Positions 1 through 9,850 of a stretch of 64,000 bases of DNA are shown in pieces; the first letter of the stretch is position 1; each line of letters opens with the position of its first letter. The translations under genes and the position numbers were made by a program. The stretch lies in the NCBI GenBank assembly GCA_016712445.1, contig JADJRB010000001.1, forward strand, positions 992,001 to 1,056,000, in the 5' to 3' direction. The stretch is from Acidobacteriota bacterium. GTDB lineage: Bacteria; Pseudomonadota; Alphaproteobacteria; Caulobacterales; Hyphomonadaceae. The notes beneath the pieces are model-generated. The model was given only the letters and a program-made list of their open reading frames with translations. It ran no database searches and was not told the DNA's origin.

Positions 1-1
1 T

Positions 2-946
2 GCCCTTCGCAACCTCAGGGGCCGGTTCAATCTCCCGGAACTGAAGCCGCTTGACCTGAAGCTGCCAATTGACCGTTTGCGCCAACAGTTCCTCAAGATC
101 GACTACAGCGCCGAACCCGACGCGCCGGAGCTGGCAGAAGTCCGCGCCCTGATCATCCCCGGCGCAGGCGGCCCGATCAAGGCGCGGCTTTACGTGCCGC
201 TTGGCGCGGGTGTGCCGCCCGGGCCCGGCATCCTGTTTTTCCACGGCGGCGGGTTCGTGCTCGGCGATCTCGACAGCCACGACATGCTGTGCCGGCGCAT
301 GGCCGAAGGCTCACGTTGCCGCGTCCTCGCCATCGATTATCGCCTTGCGCCGGAAAACTGCTTTCCCTGCGCCCATGACGACGCCCTCGCGGCCTGGGCC
401 TGGGTGCAGGAGAAGGGTGCGAAGGCAGCCGGCATGGACCCGGCGCGCGTGGCTGTTGCCGGGGACAGCGCAGGAGGCAATATTGCAGCCTACCTCGCGC
501 AGGAAATGGTGCGCGTGAAGGGACCGAAGCCGGCGTTCCAGCTGCTGCTGTATCCGTTGCTGCAGTTCGCAGACATCCGCTCAAAGAAGATGACCCCTCA
601 GGAGAGCGGCTTCTTCATCTCGGCCGGCCTGTTCGACTTCTTCCGGGGCCACTACCTTCCCGACCCCGCGTCCTACATGGATCCGCGCATCTCTCCCCTG
701 TTCGCGCCGATGGAACAGCTGCGCGGCTTGCCGCCGGCCCATATCATCGTCTGCGGATGGGATCCCTTGCATGACGAGGGACTTGCCTATGCGGCCAAGC
801 TCAGCGGCCTCGGTGTGAAAGCTACCCACCGCGAGTATGCTTCGATGGTGCATGGCTTCCTCAACCTGACCCATATTTCGTCGACCGCCCGGGAAGTTGC
901 GCGCGAGGTGGGTGAAGTCACCGGGCGTGCGCTGGGAGCGCTCTGA
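2..946 (+). CDS. HSL-type alpha/beta-hydrolase esterase (5' partial)
   Basis: Likely cytoplasmic carboxylesterase of the hormone-sensitive-lipase (bacterial family IV) group, hydrolysing short acyl esters. The oxyanion-hole motif HGGGF, nucleophile elbow GDSAGG, acidic residue in GWDPLHDEG and histidine in MVHGF all appear in the expected order. The frame is open to the left window edge, and the residues before the first possible start (TTG at 77) read as normal coding sequence, so the true N-terminus lies outside; 314 residues are visible. It is followed by 170 noncoding bases and a TonB-dependent receptor on the same strand. The substrate cannot be told from sequence. Confidence 0.9.
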   Translation, partial: ALRNLRGRFNLPELKPLDLKLPIDRLRQQFLKIDYSAEPDAPELAEVRALIIPGAGGPIKARLYVPLGAGVPPGPGILFFHGGGFVLGDLDSHDMLCRRMAEGSRCRVLAIDYRLAPENCFPCAHDDALAAWAWVQEKGAKAAGMDPARVAVAGDSAGGNIAAYLAQEMVRVKGPKPAFQLLLYPLLQFADIRSKKMTPQESGFFISAGLFDFFRGHYLPDPASYMDPRISPLFAPMEQLRGLPPAHIIVCGWDPLHDEGLAYAAKLSGLGVKATHREYASMVHGFLNLTHISSTAREVAREVGEVTGRALGAL

Positions 947-1021
947 AATCGAGCATGACAACGTTGCACATGACGGCTGCGTGTCGTTGCGGCAACACAA
1001 ATCTGTAAACTTTCAAGGGTC

Positions 1022-1046
1022 GGCCTTATTAATATTCAATAAGGCC
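1022..1046. repeat. 9-bp inverted repeat upstream of TonB receptor
   Basis: GGCCTTATT at 1022-1030 pairs perfectly with AATAAGGCC at 1038-1046 around a 7-base AT-rich loop. No T-run follows on the plus strand, so it is a weak terminator candidate for the esterase. It lies 70 bases before the receptor start and could instead be an operator or leader element. A GC-rich stem-loop (GGGGAT...GTCCCC) follows at about 1072-1087. Confidence 0.45.
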
Positions 1047-1116
1047 AAAACCACTCTATGTGCGGCCTCGGGGATCCACCGTCCCCGCAGAAACCGAGTA
1101 GAGGAAACTCCCAGTA

Positions 1117-3477
1117 ATGAAATTCAGCAAACTCCTGCTGTCGTCGGCATCGGCGGCAATGATCGCATTTGTGCCCGCCTACGCCCAAGAAACCGGCACG
1201 GACACTGTCACCGTTGAAACGCCGGAAGCCACCGCCGAGCGCGAGTCGGCCATCGACCGCGTCCTCGGCACGATCACCGTCACCGCCACCAAGAAAGCGG
1301 ACGTCGAGAACGTCCAGTCGGTTCCGGTTGCCATCACGGCGTTCAACGCCGAGACGCTCGAAGCCCTTCAGGTTCGCGACGTCTCCAGCCTTTCCTACTC
1401 GGCCCCGAACATCCAGCTTGAAGACGTCGGCACCGCACGCGGCACCGCCAACTTCTCGATCCGCGGCCTCGGCATCAACTCCTCGATTCCGTCCATCGAC
1501 CCGACCGTCGGCGTGTTCGTTGACGGCGTTTACCTCGGCGTGAACAACGGCGTCGTGCTTGACCTGTTTGACCTCGACAGCGTCGAGATCCTGCGCGGCC
1601 CGCAAGGCCTGCTGTTCGGCCGCAACACCACCGGCGGCGCGATCCTGCTGAACACCGGCAACCCGACCGACACGTTCCAGTACAAAGCCAAGGCAACATA
1701 CGAAGGCCCGATCGATGATGATCGCGGCGGCCCGTCCTCGACCCTGCAAGCCGGCATTTCCGGCCCGATCGTCGAAGGCAAGCTGAACGGCAAGCTCGGC
1801 GCCTATTACAACTATGACGAAGGCTACTTCCTCAACAAGTTCACCAACGACAACATCGGCGAAGCCCAGACCTTCATCCTGCGCGGCGCGCTCGAGTACA
1901 TGGCGACGGAAGACCTGACCTTCCTCGGCAAGATCGAAGCCTTCAGCACACAGACGGACGGCCCTGCCGCCCGCAACTCCGGCGTCTACGACCGCGACAG
2001 CTTCGACATCGCCGTCGACAATGTCGGCAGCTACAAGAACGACACGATCTTCGCGTCGCTTCGCACCGACTATGATGTGAACTTCGGCAATGGCCGCATC
2101 ACCAACATCTTCGGCTACCGCGACCTCGATTCCACCTCGAACGGTGACATCGACGCCCTGCCGCTCTTCCTGTTCCACTCGGACACCGAACTGGTTCAGG
2201 AGCAGATCTCGAACGAGCTGCGCTATGCCGGCACGTTCGGCAAGGCCGACATCACGACCGGCGTCTTCTACTTCAACCAGGAGATCGGCTACACCGAGCG
2301 CCGCAACCTGCCGACCGTGACTGCGGCGCAGTTCAACGGCGGCGGCTTCCAGGACCACACGGTCTACGGCGTGTTCGGCCAGCTCGATTATGCGTTCACG
2401 GACAAACTGACCGGCATCTTCGGCCTGCGCTACGGTACGGAAGAGAAAGACGTGGACATCACCTACGTGCGTCCGCGTCCGTTCTGCTCGGTCGTTGACA
2501 GCACCTGCCCGACCACCGGCACCAACCCGTTCGTACCTGGCGAGCCAAACGGCTTCTCCGACTCGCAGAAATGGGAAAACCTGAACCCGAAGATCGGCTT
2601 CCAGTACGCCTTCAGCGACCTGATGCAGGTCTACGGCCACTACACCCAGGGCGTCCGCTCGGGTGGCTACAACTTCCGCATCACCAATGCTGCAGCCTTC
2701 GAAGCCCTGTTCCCTCCGGGCGGCAGCCGCGCTTTCGACGAAGAGCAGGTCAACGCCTACGAACTCGGCTTCAAGTATGAAACCGACGACCGCCGCGGCC
2801 AGATCAACGCCGCTGTGTTCTTCAACGACATCACGGACATGCAGCGCGAACTGAACCTGTCCTCGCCGACCTCCGGCGTGGCACAGACGATCGTCAACAC
2901 GGCCGATGCCGAAATCCTCGGCTTCGAAGTCGAGGGCCGCTACGCCGTCACCGACAATCTCCTGCTGACCGCCAATATCGGCCTGCTGGACGCGGAATAC
3001 ACCAACGTCATTTTCGACATTTCGGGTAACGGCACGGTGGGTCCGGAAGACCTCGCCCTCGCCCTCCCCCGCGTGCCGGAAGCGACCTATGGCGTCGGCG
3101 CCCTGCATGACCTCGACCTCGGTGCACGCGGCTCGCTCGTCTCGCGCGTCAGCTTCCAGCACCGCGACGAGTTCGCCTACACCGACAACAACTTCGGTTA
3201 TGTCGATGAGGCCGACCAGGTCGATGCGAACTTCACCTGGAACACGCCGTATGACGGCTTCTCGGTTTCGCTGTTCGGCAAGAACCTCCTCGACGAAGCG
3301 GTTGCCGGCGGTGACACGCAGGTTCCGTTTGGCGGCGCCCTCGCCGGCGCGGTTCCGGATGGCCAGAACCTGTCGAACGGCGTGAACGCCCCGTTCGATC
3401 CGAACCCGGCTGCCGGCACGTTCCAGCCGCTGCAACCGGGCCGCACGATCGGCATCGAGTTCACGATCCGCGGCTAG
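1117..3477 (+). CDS. TonB-dependent outer-membrane receptor
   Basis: Outer-membrane beta-barrel receptor for energised uptake of a large ligand such as a siderophore, glycan or vitamin. The 786 residues start with a clear signal peptide (Lys near the start, hydrophobic core, cut after about residue 23 at AYAQ). Next come a TonB-box-like stretch (GTITVTATK, about 50-58), a plug domain ending in LRGPQGLLFGRNTTGGAI, and repeated amphipathic barrel strands to GIEFTIRG at the C-terminus. A GAGGAAA ribosome site lies 8 bases before the ATG. No transporter genes are adjacent, so the ligand is unknown. It ends at a strong terminator shared with the convergent receptor. Confidence 0.93.
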   Translation: MKFSKLLLSSASAAMIAFVPAYAQETGTDTVTVETPEATAERESAIDRVLGTITVTATKKADVENVQSVPVAITAFNAETLEALQVRDVSSLSYSAPNIQLEDVGTARGTANFSIRGLGINSSIPSIDPTVGVFVDGVYLGVNNGVVLDLFDLDSVEILRGPQGLLFGRNTTGGAILLNTGNPTDTFQYKAKATYEGPIDDDRGGPSSTLQAGISGPIVEGKLNGKLGAYYNYDEGYFLNKFTNDNIGEAQTFILRGALEYMATEDLTFLGKIEAFSTQTDGPAARNSGVYDRDSFDIAVDNVGSYKNDTIFASLRTDYDVNFGNGRITNIFGYRDLDSTSNGDIDALPLFLFHSDTELVQEQISNELRYAGTFGKADITTGVFYFNQEIGYTERRNLPTVTAAQFNGGGFQDHTVYGVFGQLDYAFTDKLTGIFGLRYGTEEKDVDITYVRPRPFCSVVDSTCPTTGTNPFVPGEPNGFSDSQKWENLNPKIGFQYAFSDLMQVYGHYTQGVRSGGYNFRITNAAAFEALFPPGGSRAFDEEQVNAYELGFKYETDDRRGQINAAVFFNDITDMQRELNLSSPTSGVAQTIVNTADAEILGFEVEGRYAVTDNLLLTANIGLLDAEYTNVIFDISGNGTVGPEDLALALPRVPEATYGVGALHDLDLGARGSLVSRVSFQHRDEFAYTDNNFGYVDEADQVDANFTWNTPYDGFSVSLFGKNLLDEAVAGGDTQVPFGGALAGAVPDGQNLSNGVNAPFDPNPAAGTFQPLQPGRTIGIEFTIRG

Positions 3478-3500
3478 GCTTCGGGCAAGTACCAACAGGA

Positions 3501-3533
3501 AAGGGCAGGCCCCCGGGCCTGCCCTTTTTCTTT
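3501..3533 (+). terminator. Rho-independent terminator of the plus-strand receptor
   Basis: A perfect 10-bp stem (AAGGGCAGGC at 3501-3510 with its complement at 3517-3526) with a 6-base loop is followed by TTTCTTT. It starts 24 bases after the receptor stop codon. Confidence 0.9.
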
Positions 3534-3548
3534 GACCAACTTCCGGAC

Positions 3549-3579
3549 AAAAAAAGCGACCCCCGTTTCCGGGGGCCGC
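3549..3579 (-). terminator. Rho-independent terminator of the minus-strand receptor
   Basis: The stem at 3556-3565 / 3570-3579 is 10 bp with one G-U pair when read on the minus strand. It is followed on that strand by a 7-T run (A-run 3549-3555). It lies 26 bases past the stop of the convergent receptor, so the two genes have back-to-back terminators. Confidence 0.85.
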
Positions 3580-3604
3580 CTCCAGTCTGGACTGAGTGTC
3601 CGGC

Positions 3605-6541
3605 CTAGCTGCCAGCGCCAAAGCGCTTGGTGAAGCCGATCTTGAACGTGCGGCCGACGGCGTCGCCCGTGTACGGATCATAGTTCAGCTCAAGGCGGGC
3701 AAACGGCGGTTTCGTGTCGAGGATGTTCTCGACCGAGAAGGACATCGTCGAGTCCCAGGGCATCTGGATGACAACCGTGCCGTCATACGTGACCTGCGAC
3801 TTGATCGTCTGGCCTTGCGGCAGGATGATGCCCGGCGTCGGGAAGTTCGGGTTGCCCACTGTGAACAGACCCGTCCGCTGGTCTTCATACTCGCCGATAT
3901 AGCGCGCCGTCAGGCGGGCGTTGACGTTCTCGGTCGATGCGTTGGCATAGGCCTCGAACTTCAGTTCCGGCAGCGGCGTTGCGATGGTCTGGAAGTTCAG
4001 GAAGCCGACCGCCGAGAACGGCGCGCCGACGGCGATGCCTTCCACGGTCACTTCGCCAACTTCATACTCCAGCACATAGCTGCCGCTACCGCCGAGTTCG
4101 AGATCGACACCGCGGCCGAACACGTCCTCGAACGTGTAGTCCGTCAGGACGTCGATACCCGACGTCTTGATGTTCGGACCGTTCGTGTACTGCGTAGACA
4201 GGCGCGACACGTTGGCCACGGCGCAGGGGCCGGTGAACGTGAAGCGGGCTTGCAGGGCAGCAAACGCCGGGTTTCCGCAATTGTTCGGCAGCCCGGTCGG
4301 GAACATGGCGGCGACCATGCTGGCCACTGGCTCGGTCACGACCGAATCGTCAAAGTCGAAGCTCCAGTAGTCGACGTTCAGGTTGAAGTTACCCGTCTTG
4401 AAGATACCGCCGACGTTATAGGTCAGCGCGCTTTCAGGCTTCAGGCCGGGGTTGCCCGCGATGTCCACGGCGCGGAAGGTGCCGCCGACGCTTTGCAGCG
4501 AAGTCAGGGAACCGGTTGCAACCTGGGTCAGGGCCGGACCACGGAACGTGGTGCCGATCGAGGCGCGGAAGGCCAGCGGTTCGGCAACTTGCCAACGGAC
4601 CGACAGTTTGGGGTCGAAGGTCGAACCGATATCGCCGCCGTAATCTTCATAACGCGCCGCAAGCGAGGCGTTGAAGTTTTCGGTGAAGGGCAGGCTCAGC
4701 TCTCCAAACAGGGCGTAAATGTCCTGTTCGGCGCTGAGTGGACGCGAACCGGCAAGGAAGCCGAGCGCGCCGACGGGTTGGGCACAGTTCGTTGCGCCAG
4801 TCGTGACCGTCGCGATGCACGGCGTCACGTCCAGGTTGGCAATGTCATTGTACTGACGGTCGAACTCTTCTTTCCGGTACTGACCGCCGAAGGCCCAGCC
4901 GATGTTGCCATCGCCCAGGGCAATCGGGAGCTGCCCGTCAAGAACACCTTCCAGCACGGTCAGTTTGATTTCCTGCTCGGTGAACGTGTCCTCGAGAATG
5001 AAATCAAGCACTTCGATCGAGTTGGCCCCGATCGAGTTCGGGTTCGCCTGTCCGGTAACGGCATTGGCCGTGATCGCGTTGGAGAACGGGTTGAACCAGA
5101 GGCAACCGTTGAGGCCCGGCGTGTTCGCGGCAACGTTACACGTGTCGCCGCCAAGTCCGCGCAGCGCGAGGGCGTAGCGGTTGACGACGGTGTCTTCGTT
5201 GGTGCGCCGGCCGGTTTGCGAACCGGTCAGTGCCGAAAGGGTGTAGTTGATCGAGTCCGTCAGTTCGCCTTTCAGGTCTGCTGAAATGCGGAAGTGCTCA
5301 TACTCGCGGTAGCTGCGTTCAGAACCGCGTCCACCTTCCAGGGCGTTGCCGGCATAGCCCAGCGGGCGCGTGGCAATAAGGTAGGCGCCCGTCGCAGCCG
5401 GCGAGACGAGGCCGGGGTTCTGGGCAACCAATGCGGCAAAGCCGGGGTTGGTGGCGGGCACATAGAACTGGCCGGGCACCAGCGAGGCGTCTGCCGTCGG
5501 CGAGCTTGCGCCGCCAACTGGCGGGAAGGACGGCGAATAGGCAATGCGCGGAACTTCTGTGGCCGAATAGAAGCCCTGCACCGACAGGCGATGCTTGTCG
5601 CTCAGGTCAAAGTCGGCCTTGCCGAGCACTTGGTAGCGGTTGTCTTCTTCGACGATATTGTCGAACGGCGTGAACTGGAAGCTGCACACCGGGGTCGCCC
5701 CGCTGAGCAGCGGGATACCGCCAATGACGCCGCAGCCCGGATCACGTGTCACGCCCTGAACCGGGGTGAACGCCGCGCCGACAGGCAGGAATGCGCCGGG
5801 GTTGCCAACCAGCGACCAGCCGCCCTGCGGGTTGTCGAGGAAGGGTTTCAGCGCCCAGTCGCGCTCGGTCGTCGCCAGTTCGGACCGGTGCTGGTAGCCG
5901 GCTGCGAGCAGGAAGTTTCCGAAGTCCGTATCCCAGCCACCCACGGCGTTGAGTTTGTAGTCGCCGTCAGACCCATCAACGACCGTGTAGTCGCCGCCGA
6001 CTTCGAAGCCGTCAAAGTCCGTGCGCGTGATGAAGTTGACGACGCCTGCCACAGCGTCAGAACCGTAAGTCGCGGCCGCGCCGTCCTTCAGGATCTCGAT
6101 CCGGCCGATGGCGGCCAGCGGCAGGATGTTGGTGTCAACCGAGCCGTTGCCGGCAAAGGCGAAGGGGTTCGGCGCGAGGCGCTTGCCGTCAAGCAGCACG
6201 AGCGTGCGTGAAGAACCAAGGCCGCGCAGGTTGACCGTGCCGGAGCCTTCCGAGCCCTGGGCCCGTCCGTCGAACTGGTTGGTATCCCCCAGCACGCCGC
6301 TCGAAACCGGCAGTGACTTGATGATGTCCAGCGCGGACGGGTTGCCTTGCAGGCGCAGGTCTTCCGCAGACAGCACGTCAACCGGCAGCGCGGCATCTTC
6401 CGGCGTGCCCTGGATCAGTGAGCCGGTGACCGTCACCGTACCGAGCTTGCGCTCGCTTTCGTCTTCCTGCGCAAACGCAAGATGTGAGCCGCCCAGCGCA
6501 ATGGCTGAGGCGCAAAACAGCATTCCTTTGAAAGTTTTCAT
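3605..6541 (-). CDS. TonB-dependent outer-membrane receptor, large
   Basis: Second TonB-dependent receptor, 978 residues, transcribed toward the first. The frame extends 42 codons upstream of 6541, but ATG 6541 is preceded by GGGAGGAAACAC and begins a proper signal peptide ending SHLAFAQ, so this start is chosen. The plug domain contains VNLRGLGSSRTLVLLDGKR and ILKDGAAATYGSDAVAGVVN, typical of the larger Caulobacterales/Sphingomonadales receptors. The barrel follows to a C-terminus GFTKRFGAGS. No TonB/ExbBD genes are adjacent; the tolQRA genes in this window belong to the Tol system. The ligand is unknown. Confidence 0.93.
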   Translation of the reverse strand: MKTFKGMLFCASAIALGGSHLAFAQEDESERKLGTVTVTGSLIQGTPEDAALPVDVLSAEDLRLQGNPSALDIIKSLPVSSGVLGDTNQFDGRAQGSEGSGTVNLRGLGSSRTLVLLDGKRLAPNPFAFAGNGSVDTNILPLAAIGRIEILKDGAAATYGSDAVAGVVNFITRTDFDGFEVGGDYTVVDGSDGDYKLNAVGGWDTDFGNFLLAAGYQHRSELATTERDWALKPFLDNPQGGWSLVGNPGAFLPVGAAFTPVQGVTRDPGCGVIGGIPLLSGATPVCSFQFTPFDNIVEEDNRYQVLGKADFDLSDKHRLSVQGFYSATEVPRIAYSPSFPPVGGASSPTADASLVPGQFYVPATNPGFAALVAQNPGLVSPAATGAYLIATRPLGYAGNALEGGRGSERSYREYEHFRISADLKGELTDSINYTLSALTGSQTGRRTNEDTVVNRYALALRGLGGDTCNVAANTPGLNGCLWFNPFSNAITANAVTGQANPNSIGANSIEVLDFILEDTFTEQEIKLTVLEGVLDGQLPIALGDGNIGWAFGGQYRKEEFDRQYNDIANLDVTPCIATVTTGATNCAQPVGALGFLAGSRPLSAEQDIYALFGELSLPFTENFNASLAARYEDYGGDIGSTFDPKLSVRWQVAEPLAFRASIGTTFRGPALTQVATGSLTSLQSVGGTFRAVDIAGNPGLKPESALTYNVGGIFKTGNFNLNVDYWSFDFDDSVVTEPVASMVAAMFPTGLPNNCGNPAFAALQARFTFTGPCAVANVSRLSTQYTNGPNIKTSGIDVLTDYTFEDVFGRGVDLELGGSGSYVLEYEVGEVTVEGIAVGAPFSAVGFLNFQTIATPLPELKFEAYANASTENVNARLTARYIGEYEDQRTGLFTVGNPNFPTPGIILPQGQTIKSQVTYDGTVVIQMPWDSTMSFSVENILDTKPPFARLELNYDPYTGDAVGRTFKIGFTKRFGAGS

Positions 6542-6721
6542 GTGTTTCCTCCCGAAACTATTGTGGCCTGGCGCAAGCTTTTGCCGCTTGTCATGATTTT
6601 GACCGAGTACCATCCTTAAGCGTCTGATATGTCTCGCAAAGAGGGGTTGTGTGCTGCACCGCTGCATACCGTTTCAGAACCTCAACACCGCGCAGATGCC
6701 GCCACGGAAGGTGCCAATTTC

Positions 6722-8155
6722 TTGAGACAACCTGCAAATACTGATCAGTTCAAAAATGGAATGCGCCCGGTCCCATTCTCTCGGATGGCATCGGATTTCG
6801 CTGATCCGGTGGCCCCTGCAAACTTTCCAGAAAAAGTGTTGCGCTGGCGCAACCAGCGATGGGCCGAAGCGGTCGGATTGGGCGAACTGTCGGGGACAGC
6901 CTGGCTGGAACATTTTGCAGCGTTCAGGCCCCTGCCCGGCAACCTGCCGCAGCCGCTCGCGATGCGCTATCACGGCCACCAGTTCGGCGTGTACAATCCC
7001 GATCTCGGCGACGGGCGCGGGTTCCTGTTCGCCCAGCTGCGCGATCTCGCCGGGCGCCTGCTGGACCTCGGCACCAAAGGCTCGGGCCAGACCCCCTGGT
7101 CCCGCAACGGGGACGGCCGGCTCACCCTGAAAGGCGGCGTGCGCGAGATCCTCGCGGCGTCCTACCTCGAGGCGCTCGGCGTCAACACGTCGAAGGCATT
7201 CAGCCTCGTCGAGACCGGCGAAGCCCTGCAGCGCGGCGACGAGCCGTCGCCGACGCGCTCATCGGTGCTTGTCCGGCTGTCGCACAGCCATATCCGGTTC
7301 GGCACGTTCCAGCGCGCCGCCTACCTGGACGACCGCGAAGCGCTCGCCCGGCTAGTCGACTATTGCGTCGCGGAGTTCCACCCTGAGGCTGACGATCCGG
7401 ACATGTCCCGCAAGACCTGCGCGCTGCTGGAACGCGTCGCCCTCGCGACCGGCCGGATGATCGGACAGTGGATGGCAGCGGGTTTTGTCCACGGCGTGAT
7501 GAACACCGACAATTTCAACATCACCGGCGAGACCTTCGACTTCGGCCCGTGGCGCTTCATGGCGCAGTCGGACCCGAACTTCACCGCCGCCTATTTCGAC
7601 CAGCAGGGTCTCTACCGGTTTGGCCGCCAGCCCGTGCAAGGCGGCTGGGCACTGCAGCAGCTGGCCTCGGCGCTGCTGCCGCTTGCCGGCGCCGACGATC
7701 TCGCAAGAGCGCTCGTGCCCTATGAAGCGGCCTATCGCGACAGCTTCAGCGACCACACCCACGCGCTCCTGGGCCTCGTCCCCACCGGCGACGCCGCCAG
7801 TGACCTCGGGTTCCTGCAGGCCTTTTATGGCTGGATGACCCAGTCAGGCGCCGGTTGGGCTCAGACCTTCTTCGACTGGTTCGGCGGCGAAGCAAGCAGC
7901 CAGCGTGCCGCCGCCTCGCCCCAGGCGCATCTCTATGCCGCTGCCGCCTTCGGCCCCGTCCATACCGCCCTGAACGCGCGCGCGCCCATCCGCCCGGGCC
8001 GCCTCGCTGCCTCTTATTTCCAGGAGCCCGCCCCCGTCAGCCTGGTCATCGAGGAAGTGGAAGCGCTCTGGGCGCCGATTGCCGCCGAGGATGACTGGTC
8101 GGCCTTCGCCGCCAAGACCGCACATATCGAAGCAGCACGGCAGGCCTTGCTGTAG
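6722..8155 (+). CDS. selO: Protein adenylyltransferase SelO (YdiU family)
   Basis: Pseudokinase-fold enzyme of the SelO/YdiU/UPF0061 family, which transfers AMP from ATP to protein Ser/Thr/Tyr residues. Family signatures are present: GHQFGVYNPDLGDGRG, DLGTKGSGQTPWSRNGDGR, LKGGVREILAASYLEALGV and GVMNTDNFNITGETFDFGPW. The frame is open from 6629, but TTG 6722 is preceded by GGAAGGTG at 8-base spacing and gives 477 residues, very close to the E. coli length of 478. ATG codons at 6629, 6761 and 6785 have no ribosome site. The name refers to eukaryotic selenoproteins; no Sec codon is present here. It is divergent from the TonB receptor at 6541. Confidence 0.92.
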   Translation: MRQPANTDQFKNGMRPVPFSRMASDFADPVAPANFPEKVLRWRNQRWAEAVGLGELSGTAWLEHFAAFRPLPGNLPQPLAMRYHGHQFGVYNPDLGDGRGFLFAQLRDLAGRLLDLGTKGSGQTPWSRNGDGRLTLKGGVREILAASYLEALGVNTSKAFSLVETGEALQRGDEPSPTRSSVLVRLSHSHIRFGTFQRAAYLDDREALARLVDYCVAEFHPEADDPDMSRKTCALLERVALATGRMIGQWMAAGFVHGVMNTDNFNITGETFDFGPWRFMAQSDPNFTAAYFDQQGLYRFGRQPVQGGWALQQLASALLPLAGADDLARALVPYEAAYRDSFSDHTHALLGLVPTGDAASDLGFLQAFYGWMTQSGAGWAQTFFDWFGGEASSQRAAASPQAHLYAAAAFGPVHTALNARAPIRPGRLAASYFQEPAPVSLVIEEVEALWAPIAAEDDWSAFAAKTAHIEAARQALL

Positions 8156-8239
8156 ATAATCTATTGTCATTAGTTTGCACTTGATCCGCGCCTCATTCCT
8201 GCGCATCAGAGCCCCGCAGACCGAACAGGAGAGCAAGAC

Positions 8240-9403
8240 GTGACCACGCCGAAGGGACCGCTATCGGGCATCCGCATCATCGACATGAGCACAGTTGTGC
8301 TCGGTCCCTTCGCCACCATGATCCTTGCTGATCTCGGCGCCGAAGTGATCAAGATTGAACCGCCCGGCAAGGGCGACACGATGCGCTATGCCGGCGCCTC
8401 CCCGACTGGCGACCTCGGTCCGATCTACATGGCCCTCAACCGCAACAAACGCTCTATGACGCTCGACGCCAAGACGCCCGAGGGCAAGGCGGCGCTAACG
8501 GAACTCCTGAAGACGGCGGACGTGTTCTTCCACAACGTCCGCCTCGCCGGCATGGAGAGACTGGGCTTCGGCTATGAGCAGGTGAAGGCGCTGAAGAGCG
8601 ACATCGTCTATGTCCATTGCGCCGGTTTCGGCAAAGGTGGTCCGTACACGCACCGTCAGGCCTATGACGACCTGATCCAGGGCGCTTCGGGTTTTGCCGA
8701 CCTCAACGCCATCCGCTCCGGCGGCCGACCGGAATATGCCCCGTCCCTCGTCGCCGACAAGACGGCCGGCCTGTTTGCCACCTATGCGACCCTCGCGGCC
8801 CTGTTCCACAAAGCGCGCAGCGGCAAAGGCCAGTTCGTGCAGGTGCCGATGCTGGAATGCTTCACCTTCTTCAACATGGTGGAGAACCTCTACGGCGAGA
8901 CCTTCTTGCCCGGCAACGGCAAGCTCGCCTATACCCGCTCGGTCAATCCGAACCGGCGCCCCTACCCCACCCTCGACGGATTTATCGGACTTGTTCCGTA
9001 CTCGGACGCCCAGTGGGAAGAGTTCTTCAAGATCGGCGGCATTCCGGACGTCTTCAAGGATCCGCGGTTCAGCACCTATGCCGCGCGCACCGAGAATACC
9101 GGCGCACTCTACGCCCTGATCGAGGACGTCACAGCCACTCGGTCTACGGATGAATGGCTGGAACTGCTGGACAAGGCGAACATCCCGGCGATGCGCTACA
9201 ACACGCTGCCGGAAGTGCTGACCGACACGCACCTCGTGGCAACCGGCTTCTTCGAGAAGGCCACGCACCCGGACGCCGGCGAGTACCGCACAATGCGCCA
9301 CCCCGTCGTCTTTTCCGAAACCCCGGCGGAGCTTCGCCTGCCCCCGCCGCACCTCGGTGCAGACAACGAAACCATCCTTGAGAGCCTCGGCCTCGGCGCC
9401 TGA
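8240..9403 (+). CDS. Class III (CaiB/BaiF) acyl-CoA transferase
   Basis: Moves CoA from one carboxylic acid to another. The N-terminal GIRIIDMSTVVLGPFATM, the GAEVIKIEPPGKGD segment, NRNKRSMTLD and the catalytic aspartate (D143 in AYDDLIQGASG) are typical of family III transferases. Its 387 residues are usual for the family. Translation starts at GTG 8240, preceded by CAGGAGAGC at suitable spacing. It has no partner enzyme adjacent, so the acid substrate is unknown. It converges on the GNAT gene, 7 bases apart. Confidence 0.9.
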   Translation: MTTPKGPLSGIRIIDMSTVVLGPFATMILADLGAEVIKIEPPGKGDTMRYAGASPTGDLGPIYMALNRNKRSMTLDAKTPEGKAALTELLKTADVFFHNVRLAGMERLGFGYEQVKALKSDIVYVHCAGFGKGGPYTHRQAYDDLIQGASGFADLNAIRSGGRPEYAPSLVADKTAGLFATYATLAALFHKARSGKGQFVQVPMLECFTFFNMVENLYGETFLPGNGKLAYTRSVNPNRRPYPTLDGFIGLVPYSDAQWEEFFKIGGIPDVFKDPRFSTYAARTENTGALYALIEDVTATRSTDEWLELLDKANIPAMRYNTLPEVLTDTHLVATGFFEKATHPDAGEYRTMRHPVVFSETPAELRLPPPHLGADNETILESLGLGA

Positions 9404-9410
9404 AGCGCGG

Positions 9411-9845
9411 TCAAGCCTTCGGCGGCGCGTAGTGCGCCGGCCGGAGGATTTCCATCAGGCGCTCGGGCGCCTTGATCGGGCCAAAGCCGATCCCGGCATA
9501 GACGCCATGTGCATCCAGCGTTCCGAGCATGAACCGCCTGACAGTCTTCAACTCCGGATGTGAGACGAGCTCGCTCACAAGGGCGCGGCCGATACCTTCC
9601 CCGCGGCGCTCCGGAACCACCATCACGTCACAGATCCACGCAAACACCGCGCCGTCGGTAATGGCGCGCGCAAAACCGATGAGCCCGCCGGTTGCATCGC
9701 GCGCGATCACACATTTCGAATGCGCACAGGCATGTTCTACGGTGTCGCGCGGAATACCCGGCGACCAGTAGCTCTCGCGCAACAACGGATGCAGGATGTC
9801 GATGTCGGCGGGCGTAGGCTGTTCCGTGGCAATCAGATGCGTCAT
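9411..9845 (-). CDS. GNAT-family N-acetyltransferase
   Basis: Acetyl-CoA dependent N-acetyltransferase of 144 residues. The acetyl-CoA pyrophosphate-binding motif A is seen as VPERRGEGIGRAL, preceded by the core strand AWICDVMVV and followed by the GVYAGIGFGPI strand near the C-terminus. Third gene of a minus-strand run yebC-rpiB-GNAT, beginning 5 bases after the rpiB stop and so probably co-transcribed with it. The substrate is not predictable; it could act on a small amine or a protein N-terminus. Confidence 0.85.
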   Translation of the reverse strand: MTHLIATEQPTPADIDILHPLLRESYWSPGIPRDTVEHACAHSKCVIARDATGGLIGFARAITDGAVFAWICDVMVVPERRGEGIGRALVSELVSHPELKTVRRFMLGTLDAHGVYAGIGFGPIKAPERLMEILRPAHYAPPKA

Positions 9846-9850
9846 GCTCG

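Noticed and set aside
1036..3681. 881-codon open frame on the minus strand opposite the first TonB receptor
   Set aside because: Arg/Val/Asp-rich antisense translation with no family features; the plus strand has a clear signal peptide and receptor motifs.
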